A stretch of DNA of 7,691 nucleotides from Defluviitaleaceae bacterium (GTDB lineage: Bacteria > Bacillota > Clostridia > Lachnospirales > WQUN01), in NCBI GenBank assembly GCA_009783525.1, contig WRDG01000109.1, positions 1 through 7,691 of the forward strand, written 5' to 3'. Shown here in pieces: positions 1-5,829 of the stretch. Both the position numbers and the translations under genes were made by a program. The notes beneath the pieces were generated by a model. That model was not told where the DNA came from and made no database searches. It saw only the letters and a program-made list of their open reading frames with translations. Numbering within the stretch: position 1 is the first letter of the stretch; each line of letters opens with the position of its first letter.

Positions 1-1274
1 AGGACGTCGCGGCAATCGGCATAACCAACCAGCGCGAAACGGCAATCCTTTGGGACAGGCGCACGGGCGAACCCGTTTGCAACGCGATCGTTTGGCAGTG
101 CCGCAGGACGCATCCCTACTGCGAAGAAATAAAAAAGCGCGGGCTCGAGCCTTATATAAAGGAAAACACCGGGCTTTTGGCGGACGCATATTTCAGCGCG
201 ACAAAAATCATGTGGATGCTTGACCATGTGCCGGGCGTCCGCGAACGGGCGGAAGCGGGCGAAATACTTTTCGGAACGGTGGACACATGGCTGCTGTGGA
301 AACTTTCCGGCGGGCGGGCTCACGCAACCGACCGCACCAACGCCTCGCGGACGATGCTGTTCAACATAAAAACGCTCGAATGGGACGAAAGGCTGCTAAA
401 TGAATTGAACATCCCCCGCGCCATATTGCCCGAGGTTAAAAGCTCCGCAGAAATTTACACAACCGCGCAAATTTTGGGCTGTGAAATTCCCGTCGCCGGC
501 ATCGCGGGCGACCAGCAGTCCGCGCTGTTCGGACAGCAATGCTTTTCAAAGGGCGAAACGAAAAACACCTACGGCACCGGCTGCTTTTTGCTGATGAACA
601 CCGGCGGCGAGCCGTGCTTCTCGAAAAACGGATTGATTACAACCGTGGCGGCAAGCGCAGGCGCGAAAACCAAATACGCGCTGGAGGGCAGCGTTTTTAT
701 GGGCGGGGCAATTTTACAATGGCTGCGCGACGGGCTCGGGATAATCAACAGCGCGTCCGAATCTGAAGCATGCGCCATTCGCGCAAAAAATAACGGCGGC
801 GTTTACATCGTGCCGGCCTTCGCGGGACTTGGCGCGCCGCATTGGGACATGTACGCGAGGGGCGCGGTGTTCGGCCTCACACGAGGAGTGAACAAGGATC
901 ACATTGTCCGCGCCGCCCTCGAATCGATCGCTTACCAAACAAAGGACGTGCTGGACGCAATGCAGGCAGACACGGGCGTGACGCTCAAAGAATTAAAAGC
1001 GGACGGCGGCGCAAGCGCGAACAATTTTTTGATGCAGTTCCAAGCGGACATATTAAACGCGGAAGTGGTTTGCACGGACACAGCCGAAGCCACTGCGACG
1101 GGTGCGGCATACCTCGCGGGTTTGGGAGCCGGCATGTGGAAGGACGCAAACGGGTTGAAACCCCACGCGGTAAGGCGCAGGTTTGTCCCGTCTATCGAAA
1201 GCGCCGCAAAAGAAACGCTGCTTAACAAATGGGCAAAGGCCGTAGAGCGGAGCTTGCAATGGGAAACCCAGTAG
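1..1274 (+). CDS. glpK: Glycerol kinase, 5'-truncated by the window edge
   Basis: Cytoplasmic FGGY-family sugar kinase that phosphorylates glycerol with ATP to sn-glycerol 3-phosphate, the entry step to glycolysis and phospholipid synthesis. The reading frame is open from base 3 to the TAG at 1272-1274, giving 423 visible residues. The family is about 500 long, so roughly 75 N-terminal residues, including the first phosphate-binding loop, lie outside the window. Recognisable family blocks appear in order: GITNQRET with the glycerol-binding Arg-Glu pair near the visible start, IVWQCRRT, the ADAYFSATK segment with the substrate-contacting Tyr, FGTVDTWLLWKL, TNASRTMLFNI, GIAGDQQSALFGQ with the catalytic Asp, KNTYGTGCF, GLGAPHWD, GAVFGLTRGV, ESIAYQT and DGGASANNFLMQFQADI. 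A TTG at 177 is an internal Leu codon, not the start. No glycerol facilitator or glpD is visible here. The gene is followed directly by a repeat cluster. Family assignment is very secure. Confidence 0.97.
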   Translation, partial: DVAAIGITNQRETAILWDRRTGEPVCNAIVWQCRRTHPYCEEIKKRGLEPYIKENTGLLADAYFSATKIMWMLDHVPGVRERAEAGEILFGTVDTWLLWKLSGGRAHATDRTNASRTMLFNIKTLEWDERLLNELNIPRAILPEVKSSAEIYTTAQILGCEIPVAGIAGDQQSALFGQQCFSKGETKNTYGTGCFLLMNTGGEPCFSKNGLITTVAASAGAKTKYALEGSVFMGGAILQWLRDGLGIINSASESEACAIRAKNNGGVYIVPAFAGLGAPHWDMYARGAVFGLTRGVNKDHIVRAALESIAYQTKDVLDAMQADTGVTLKELKADGGASANNFLMQFQADILNAEVVCTDTAEATATGAAYLAGLGAGMWKDANGLKPHAVRRRFVPSIESAAKETLLNKWAKAVERSLQWETQ

Positions 1275-1293
1275 GGCGCGTACAATTCGGAAT

Positions 1294-1592
1294 TGTCACA
1301 CTGAGCCCTTCGCATGTCACCCTGAGCGCAGCAAATTGTCACCCTGAGCGCAGGCGAATTGTCACCCTGAGCGAAGCGAATTGTCACCCTGAGCCCTTCG
1401 CTGCGCTCAGGATAAACTCCGCGAAGGGTCTTAAGATTCTTCGCCTTCGGCTCAGAATGACAGAAGCACAACTCGCCGCTGTCACCCTGAGCCCTTCGCC
1501 GTTGTCACCCTGAGCCCTTCGCATGTCACCCTGAGCCCTTCGCTGCGCTCAGGATAAACTCCGCGAAGGGTCTTAAAACTCTTCGCCTGAAA
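1294..1592. repeat. Interspersed palindromic repeat cluster A
   Basis: This fills the gap between glpK and the methyltransferase gene. The motif TGTCAC(C/A)CTGAGC occurs eight times, starting at 1294, 1315, 1337, 1360, 1382, 1480, 1503 and 1524. The fullest unit is 1382-1462: it starts TGTCACCCTGAGCC and ends GGCTCAGAATGACA, which form imperfect terminal inverted repeats (two mismatches in 14). Inside it, CCTGAGC (1388-1394) can pair with GCTCAGG (1405-1411), or CCCTTCGC (1394-1401) can pair with GCGAAGGG (1421-1428). A 24-nt core at 1421-1444 is self-complementary if G-T pairs are allowed. A second copy from 1524 keeps the core (1563-1586) but has a decayed 3' end. Similar CTGAG/CTCAG repeats occur between genes in many bacterial genomes. 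Their transcript could act as a terminator or mRNA 3' stabiliser, but no clean U-tract is present. Open frames through them are not real genes. Confidence 0.9.
1449..1499 (+). repeat. 51-nt direct repeat, left copy
   Basis: This segment matches 3049-3099 at 49 of 51 positions, with differences only at 1467/3067 and 1480/3080 and a constant offset of 1600. It spans the end of one palindromic unit (GGCTCAGAATGACAG), a linker containing ACAACTCGCCGC, and the start of the next unit (GTCACCCTGAGC). Because the linker is shared too, the two clusters look like copies of one composite array, not independent insertions of the short element. Confidence 0.88.
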
Positions 1593-1625
1593 CTCCTGTG
1601 CCCGTTCGTCCCTACGGAGGTTTAT

Positions 1626-2357
1626 ATGAAAAAAGAAAATCATTTTCAAACCGTTGCAAAATCTTACGACAGGCATTTTACAGAATACGGAAACGAGGAC
1701 GCGCTCTGCTACGATAAACTGCCCGATCACATCATGGGCAGCCCGGACTATCCGCACTGGAAAGCCGAACACGACGGCAAAGCGGACGGCGCGAAGCGCA
1801 TCGACATTAAAGACTGGCTTGCGCCGCAAAAGGACATGAACTTCGTACACTTGGGCTGTTCGCTCGGTTTAAAATTCAAGGGCTACGACGCATGGCCTTC
1901 AAATTATTTCGGCGTGGACATAAGCCGCGAAACGATATTATTTTTATACGACTATGTTGCGGAAAAACGCCTGCCAATCGGCGGGCTGTATTGCGGCAGC
2001 GTCCACGAAACGCCCTTCGCCGAAAACTTTTTTCACATAGGCGACTGCATAGGTGTGCTTGAATATTACGAACGGGATTATGTTTATGATGCGCTGCGGG
2101 AATTTAACCGCATAATAAAGCCCGGCGGCAGGCTTGCGCTTGACATCCCTAACATCGCAAGCCCAAGCGGACGCGCCATGATGGAAATCGAAAAATATAT
2201 GGGACGGGAAGACAAATTCGACATGCTGCCGCATGAGTTTGAAAAAATGTTAGACAAATATTTTTATATAGAAGATTCCGATTTGATGCGCACAAAAAAA
2301 AGCGGCGCGGAGCATACGCAGATGATGATTTATTATTGCTTGATATGTAAAAAATGA
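1626..2357 (+). CDS. Class I SAM-dependent methyltransferase
   Basis: Predicted cytoplasmic methyltransferase of 243 residues; substrate unknown. The Rossmann-type SAM-binding core begins near residue 72: motif I is VHLGCSLG (74-81, a variant of the usual E/DxGxGxG), an acidic residue for the SAM ribose sits in FGVDIS (Asp98), the next strand is FHIGDCIGVLEYY (136-148), and the post-core element is REFNRIIKPGGRLALDIPN (158-176), typical of the Methyltransf_11/25 group. The first 70 residues, rich in Tyr, His and Asp, are not part of the core and could form a substrate lid. The ATG at 1626 is supported by GGAGG at 1616-1620 with five bases between. The stop overlaps the HAD-family start by four bases (ATGA), so the two are almost certainly co-translated. 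Codons are more A/T-rich at third positions than in the dehydrogenase gene downstream, by eye. The fold is confident, the reaction is not. Confidence 0.87.
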   Translation: MKKENHFQTVAKSYDRHFTEYGNEDALCYDKLPDHIMGSPDYPHWKAEHDGKADGAKRIDIKDWLAPQKDMNFVHLGCSLGLKFKGYDAWPSNYFGVDISRETILFLYDYVAEKRLPIGGLYCGSVHETPFAENFFHIGDCIGVLEYYERDYVYDALREFNRIIKPGGRLALDIPNIASPSGRAMMEIEKYMGREDKFDMLPHEFEKMLDKYFYIEDSDLMRTKKSGAEHTQMMIYYCLICKK

Positions 2358-2941
2358 TCAAACAAATAATTTTTGACGTGATGGGCGTCGTGTTTACGGA
2401 AGGCGACGATGTGGGCGGCCTGCTTGTGCCGTACATTCAATCAATAAAACCCGGCGTCACCGCCGAAAAAATAAATGAGTTATATTTAGCGGCGAGCCTC
2501 GGCAAGATTTCGTCGCATGAATTTTGGGCGCGGGCCGGATTTGAGCAAAACGCAATAGCGGAAACGGAGCGCATCTATCTCGAAACCTCATTTGCGCTCG
2601 ACGCAGAGTTTGTACCCTTTGCGATGGCCCTGAAAGGACGCTGCGGCATCGCGCTTTTATCCAACGACGTTTCGGAGTGGAGCGCGTATTTGCGGAAGTT
2701 TTTTCAATTGGAGCATTTAATCGGCAGGGCTTTCATCAGCGGGGATCTCGGTTTCCGCAAGCCGGATCCGCGGATTTTTTTTGCGGCATTGGAAGGTCTC
2801 AGAGCCGAGCCGCACGAATGTATTTTTATTGACGACCGCACCGCAAACGTGGAAGCGGCAAGCAAGCTCGGCATATACTCGTGCTTGTATGACAAAACGC
2901 GGGGATGCAATTTTGAGCAAATCGAAAAAAAATTGCCGTAG
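2354..2941 (+). CDS. HAD-superfamily hydrolase-like protein, atypical motif I
   Basis: A 195-residue HAD subfamily IA-type protein, usual length for the group, probably a cytoplasmic phosphatase or a relative that has lost or changed that activity. Motif I is IIFDVMGVV: the nucleophile Asp8 is present, but the second Asp of the usual DxD, the acid/base of phosphatases, is Met10. Motif II is LLSND (Ser103), motif III is the Lys in FRKPDPRIF (Lys136), and motif IV is CIFIDDRTANVEAA with Asp160 and Asp161. An alpha-helical cap follows motif I at about residues 20-85. Some HAD groups also lack the second Asp (Gly in YihX-like proteins, Tyr in dehalogenases), so the change need not mean inactivity. 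Its ATG overlaps the methyltransferase stop (ATGA), implying coupled translation and a related role. A phosphatase acting on a methylated or modified metabolite is one possibility, not shown by the sequence. Confidence 0.9.
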   Translation: MIKQIIFDVMGVVFTEGDDVGGLLVPYIQSIKPGVTAEKINELYLAASLGKISSHEFWARAGFEQNAIAETERIYLETSFALDAEFVPFAMALKGRCGIALLSNDVSEWSAYLRKFFQLEHLIGRAFISGDLGFRKPDPRIFFAALEGLRAEPHECIFIDDRTANVEAASKLGIYSCLYDKTRGCNFEQIEKKLP

Positions 2942-3048
2942 GTGCGCGGCTTGCTTTGGCTGTCACCCTGAGTGCAGCGAATTGTCACCCTGAGCTAAGC
3001 GAAGGGTCTTAAGATTCTTCGCCTACGGCTCAGAATGACAATGCCTGC

Positions 3049-3099
3049 GGCTCAGAATGACAGAAGTACAACTCGCCGCCGTCACCCTGAGCCCTTCGC
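3049..3099 (+). repeat. 51-nt direct repeat, right copy
   Basis: This is the partner of 1449-1499 (49 of 51 identical, same orientation). The intervening interval contains the whole methyltransferase-HAD pair. Homologous recombination between the two copies would remove a 1600-bp segment carrying both genes and leave one repeat cluster. Confidence 0.88.
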
Positions 3100-3239
3100 T
3101 GCGCTCAGGGTAAACTCCGCGAATTGTCACCATGAGCCCTTCGCTTGTCATTCTGAGCCGTAGGCGAAGAATCTTATCACGCTCAGGGTAAACTCCGCGA
3201 AGGGTCTTAAGATTCTTCGCCTGCGGCTCAGAATGACAG

Positions 3240-3285
3240 ATGCCTGCGGCTCAGAATGACAGATGCCTGCGGCTCAGTATGACAA
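3240..3285 (+). repeat. Tandem 23-nt repeat of the palindromic-unit end
   Basis: Two direct 23-nt units lie at 3240-3262 and 3263-3285, each ATGCCTGCGGCTCAG followed by A/TATGACA and two more bases. A further match to the same unit ends the core copy just upstream (about 3217-3239), and another stands alone at 3041-3063. The last unit carries an A-to-T change (CAGTATGACA). Each unit is the right terminal end of the larger palindromic element, so the array probably grew by slippage or unequal recombination at that end. Confidence 0.82.
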
Positions 3286-3307
3286 TTATACATTCAACAT
3301 TAATAAT
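3279..3307 (+). promoter_or_regulatory. Candidate sigma-A type promoter for the beta-helix/dehydrogenase operon
   Basis: A -35-like ATGACA (3279-3284, five of six to TTGACA) is separated by exactly 17 bases from a -10-like AATAAT (3302-3307, five of six to TATAAT), in an AT-rich stretch that follows the repeat cluster. Transcription would start near 3314, about 65 bases before the ATG at 3380. The -35 box is made from the last copy of the repeat end. Prediction is by eye only. Confidence 0.4.
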
Positions 3308-3329
3308 TGCCGCGCAGCGGAATATTCGG

Positions 3330-3344
3330 GACGCCACTGGCGTC
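3330..3344. promoter_or_regulatory. 15-bp palindrome, possible operator
   Basis: GACGCCA, one central C, then TGGCGTC form a perfect 7-bp inverted repeat. It sits just downstream of the predicted transcription start and 25 bases before the GGGAGG ribosome site at 3369-3374. A one-base loop makes a poor RNA hairpin, so a DNA-binding site (for example of a LacI-like regulator) fits better. However, the flanking CGTCTCCTACGGA resembles CGTCCCTACGGAGG before the methyltransferase start (1607-1620), so it may instead be part of another interspersed repeat. Confidence 0.35.
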
Positions 3345-3379
3345 TCCTACGGATAAAATAAAACAATCGGGAGGTTAAA

Positions 3380-4693
3380 ATGAAAATTTTCATCGACAAC
3401 AAAGAGTACGCGCCGTTTAAAACGCCGCTGGGCGGCGTGGTCATTGCCGTAACGGAAAACGAGACGGCCGAGGTCAGGCTCGAAGGCGTGCCGGAAACAG
3501 ACGAACAGATTTTTATCAGGCCGTTGAACCTCGCAATCGCACACAAGCGAGAGGAAGGCACGGTTTCGTTTGCCGCGCCTTCCCCGTCGAGGCTCAGCTT
3601 CGAGGTTGGAATCGCGGAGCCGCCCAAAGCGGAAAACCTGCCGGAAAAACGTTTCCCCGGCTGCGACGACCCGTTTCTTTCGGATCTGCCGCTTGCAATA
3701 TTTATTATTGAAGCGGAAGAAAAACCCGAAGGCGTGACCCGCGAATTTTTGCCGGGCTTCCACAACGCGGGCGAAATTATATTGAAAAGCGGCGACAGCG
3801 TTTACCTGCACGAAGGCGCGGTGGTCTGCGGCAACATTTTCGCGGAGGACGCGGAAAACATTATTGTTTCAGGCCCCGGCGTGTTCGACGTGACGGGCTA
3901 TCCGCTTAGGCAAATGAAGCGGCGCTTCCTGGCGCTGCACAGGTGCAAAAATGTCGTGCTAAAAGATTTTACCGTGATCGGATCGGAAACATGGGTAATC
4001 GTCCCGATGGCCAGCGACAAGGTTGTCATATCCGGCGTCAACGTTCTCACATGGATAATGAGCGGCGACGGCATCGACCTGTGCGGCTGCACAAACGTCG
4101 TGGTCGAAGGCTGCTACGTCCGCGTCGCCGACGACTGCGTGGCGGTAAAGGCGCTGCATCTTGAAACACCTCAAATTTACGGCGCGAGGGACATAAAGAA
4201 TATTGTCGTGAGCAACTGCGTGCTTTGGAACGACCAGCCAGGCAACGCGCTGGAGATCGGCTACGAAACCCGCACGGAAGAAATAAGCGACATCGTGTTC
4301 GAAGACTGCGACGTGATCCACTGCATGAGGGAGGGCTGGCAGTCAGGCGGCGTTTTCACAATACACAACGGCGACCGCGCAAACATCCACGACATAGTGT
4401 ATAAAAACATCCGCGTCGAGGACGCGCGCGAAAAGCTCATCGACTTCAAAGTTTTAAAAGCGGTTTACACAAGAGACGAAACACGCGGCCAAATACGCAA
4501 CATCACCCTCGAAGACATCGCGATAACGGGCGGCGAATTTGCGCCGTCGATCATCCGCGGCTGGGAAGACAAACCGCCGCACCTCGTGGGCCCCGTCACG
4601 ATCAAAAATCTCACCTACATGGGAAAACGCGCAACCAACCTGCTTAACGCGCGCATAGTGGCGGAACTGTCCACAGACGTGACGGTGGAATGA
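3380..4693 (+). CDS. GH28-like right-handed parallel beta-helix protein
   Basis: A 437-residue carbohydrate-active protein resembling polygalacturonase-type glycoside hydrolases (GH28 and relatives), probably acting on uronic acid-containing or other acidic oligosaccharides. An N-terminal beta-rich domain (about 1-130) precedes a coil region that starts at SGDSVYLHEGAVVCGNIFAEDAENIIVSG (137-165). Repeating strands of the type NVVLKDFTVIGS, NVVVEGCYVRVADD, NIVVSNCVLWND, DIVFEDCDVI, DIVYKNIRVED and NITLEDIAI define the helix rungs. Candidate catalytic acids are Asp230 and Asp233 in SGDGIDL and Asp251/Asp252 in VADDCVAVK, matching the NTD and GDD sites of GH28. The usual GHG and RIK motifs are not seen; the GHG place reads PGNALEIG (287-294). 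There is no signal peptide or membrane segment, so it should act in the cytoplasm on imported oligosaccharides. GGGAGG at 3369-3374 supports the ATG. The dehydrogenase follows after 34 bases. An epimerase/lyase-like helix protein is an alternative. Confidence 0.8.
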   Translation: MKIFIDNKEYAPFKTPLGGVVIAVTENETAEVRLEGVPETDEQIFIRPLNLAIAHKREEGTVSFAAPSPSRLSFEVGIAEPPKAENLPEKRFPGCDDPFLSDLPLAIFIIEAEEKPEGVTREFLPGFHNAGEIILKSGDSVYLHEGAVVCGNIFAEDAENIIVSGPGVFDVTGYPLRQMKRRFLALHRCKNVVLKDFTVIGSETWVIVPMASDKVVISGVNVLTWIMSGDGIDLCGCTNVVVEGCYVRVADDCVAVKALHLETPQIYGARDIKNIVVSNCVLWNDQPGNALEIGYETRTEEISDIVFEDCDVIHCMREGWQSGGVFTIHNGDRANIHDIVYKNIRVEDAREKLIDFKVLKAVYTRDETRGQIRNITLEDIAITGGEFAPSIIRGWEDKPPHLVGPVTIKNLTYMGKRATNLLNARIVAELSTDVTVE

Positions 4694-4727
4694 CCGCGAA
4701 GCAAAACAGAAAGGCGCAAATAATTTT

Positions 4728-5828
4728 ATGTTCCACATCCCAACCAAAATTTTTACCGGCGAGCCCAAGGATTTTTCCGGCGAGTTCGCCTGCCCGGGCG
4801 CAAGGCGCGCCTTTATAGTTACGGGCAAGTCATCCGCGGCAAACGGCTCGCTTTTAGACGTGAAGGGATTGCTTGAAGCAAACGGCACGGAAGTTTTTGT
4901 TTTCGACGCAACAGAGGAAAACCCCTCGGTCGAAAATGTTGCGGCGGCGGCTCGGCTCGCGGCCGAAGCGCGGGCGGAGCTGTTCGTGGGCATAGGCGGC
5001 GGCTCGCCGCTCGACGCGGTCAAGGCGGTAATGCTGCTTGCGGCAAACGCGGAAAAAAATTTTTGCGACGCGGACGCCGTACGGATGCTGTACGACCCCG
5101 CGCCGCTTTGCAAACGGCTCCCCGTTTGGGCGGTGCCCACCACGGCTGGCACGGGTTCGGAGACGACGCCCTTCGCGATCCTGACGCTGCACGGCAAACA
5201 AACGAAGCAGTCCATGCCGCACCTCGTCTGCATGGAAAAAGCGTTCCTCTGCGAGAGGTACACCGCGAGCATGCCGCGCCGCATCGCTTCCGGCACGGCG
5301 GCGGACGCGCTCGCCCACCTCGCCGAGGGTTATCTCAGCTCGCGCGCGGGCCCGCTCACGGACGCCATGGCGGAAGGCGGCATCGCGTCCTTTTCGCAAA
5401 GCATGGACGCTTTGGCAAACAATGCCCTTGACGCGGAGCACCGGTCGCGCCTGCTTTCTGTTTCCGCGCTTGCGGGCATGGTAATCACGCACACAAAAAC
5501 GTCGCTGCCGCACCAAATGAGCTACGCGCTCACATACAACAAAAAAATTCCGCACGGCGAGGCCTGCGGGCTGCTGCTCGCGGAGTTTATGCGCTTCCAC
5601 GCAAATAAAAAAAGGACGGGCCGAATATTAAACCTGCTCGGCCTGTCCGATTTGGACGAACTCAAAAAATATTTGCGCGGCATTTTACACACGCGCCTCG
5701 ACCTGTCCCGCGAGGAAACCGCCGCGTACTCCGCCGCGGCCGCGGCCAACCCCGAACGCCTAAGGGCGCACCCCTATCCGGTGACGGAAAAAGACATCGC
5801 CGGCATTTACGAACGCAGCATGTCGTGA
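4728..5828 (+). CDS. Iron-containing alcohol dehydrogenase
   Basis: A 366-residue group III NAD(P)-dependent dehydrogenase that interconverts an alcohol and its aldehyde or ketone; the substrate cannot be told. The N-terminal dinucleotide domain carries GIGGGSPLDAVKAV (88-101, the GGGSxxDxxK coenzyme loop) and VPTTAGTGSETTPFAIL (136-152). The C-terminal helical domain has the metal ligands Asp193, His197 (DALAH), His262 (LPHQMSYAL) and His276 (IPHGEACGLLL), at the spacing expected for the family, so the metal site looks intact. The length is slightly under the usual 380-390. The start MFHIPTKIFTGE fits the family start; the ribosome site is weak (AGAAAGG at 4708-4714, long spacer), so coupling to the beta-helix gene 34 bases upstream is likely. 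In that setting it could reduce an aldehyde derived from sugar breakdown, as lactaldehyde reductases do, but this is inference. Confidence 0.93.
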   Translation: MFHIPTKIFTGEPKDFSGEFACPGARRAFIVTGKSSAANGSLLDVKGLLEANGTEVFVFDATEENPSVENVAAAARLAAEARAELFVGIGGGSPLDAVKAVMLLAANAEKNFCDADAVRMLYDPAPLCKRLPVWAVPTTAGTGSETTPFAILTLHGKQTKQSMPHLVCMEKAFLCERYTASMPRRIASGTAADALAHLAEGYLSSRAGPLTDAMAEGGIASFSQSMDALANNALDAEHRSRLLSVSALAGMVITHTKTSLPHQMSYALTYNKKIPHGEACGLLLAEFMRFHANKKRTGRILNLLGLSDLDELKKYLRGILHTRLDLSREETAAYSAAAAANPERLRAHPYPVTEKDIAGIYERSMS

Positions 5829-5829
5829 A

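Larger units (their letters stand above)
2961..3285. repeat. Interspersed palindromic repeat cluster B
   Basis: This fills most of the gap between the HAD gene and the beta-helix gene and uses the same parts as cluster A. TGTCACCCTGAG-type ends start at 2961, 2983, 3080 (CGTCAC variant) and 3125 (CACCATGAG variant). The 24-nt self-complementary core occurs at 2999-3022 and 3197-3220. The hairpin CCCTGAGC (3085-3092) / GCTCAGGG (3103-3110) is a perfect 8-bp stem with a 10-base loop. One partial unit at 3146-3176 is inverted: it starts TGTCATTCTGAGCCG and runs into the reverse complement of the core. The right end has CTCAGAATGACA ends repeated in tandem (3240-3285). The mosaic of full, partial and inverted units suggests repeated recombination or slippage within the cluster. 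Confidence 0.9.

Noticed and set aside
177..179. TTG at 177 as the glycerol kinase start
   Set aside because: The frame stays open and homologous to glycerol kinase from base 3 on, including the essential Arg-Glu substrate pair, so this is an internal leucine.
932..1513. Open frames on both strands crossing repeat cluster A, with peptides such as CHSEPKAKNL and YPERSEGLRVT
   Set aside because: These are translations of the short palindromic repeat joined to the antisense or shifted frame of glpK. Such peptides arise wherever this repeat occurs and have no start site or domain of their own.
1294..1592. CRISPR array
   Set aside because: Repeats are irregularly spaced, vary in length, occur inverted, and lack uniform unique spacers; no cas genes are present.
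2704..3000. Open frames running from the HAD gene into repeat cluster B
   Set aside because: They shadow the HAD coding sequence in other frames and then read the repeat; no ribosome site and no protein features.
4454..5600. Long antisense open frames (about 250-280 codons) opposite the beta-helix and dehydrogenase genes
   Set aside because: High GC at third positions of the real genes suppresses stop codons on the opposite strand. The peptides are Arg/Ala-rich with no recognisable motif, while the plus-strand products have clear family signatures.
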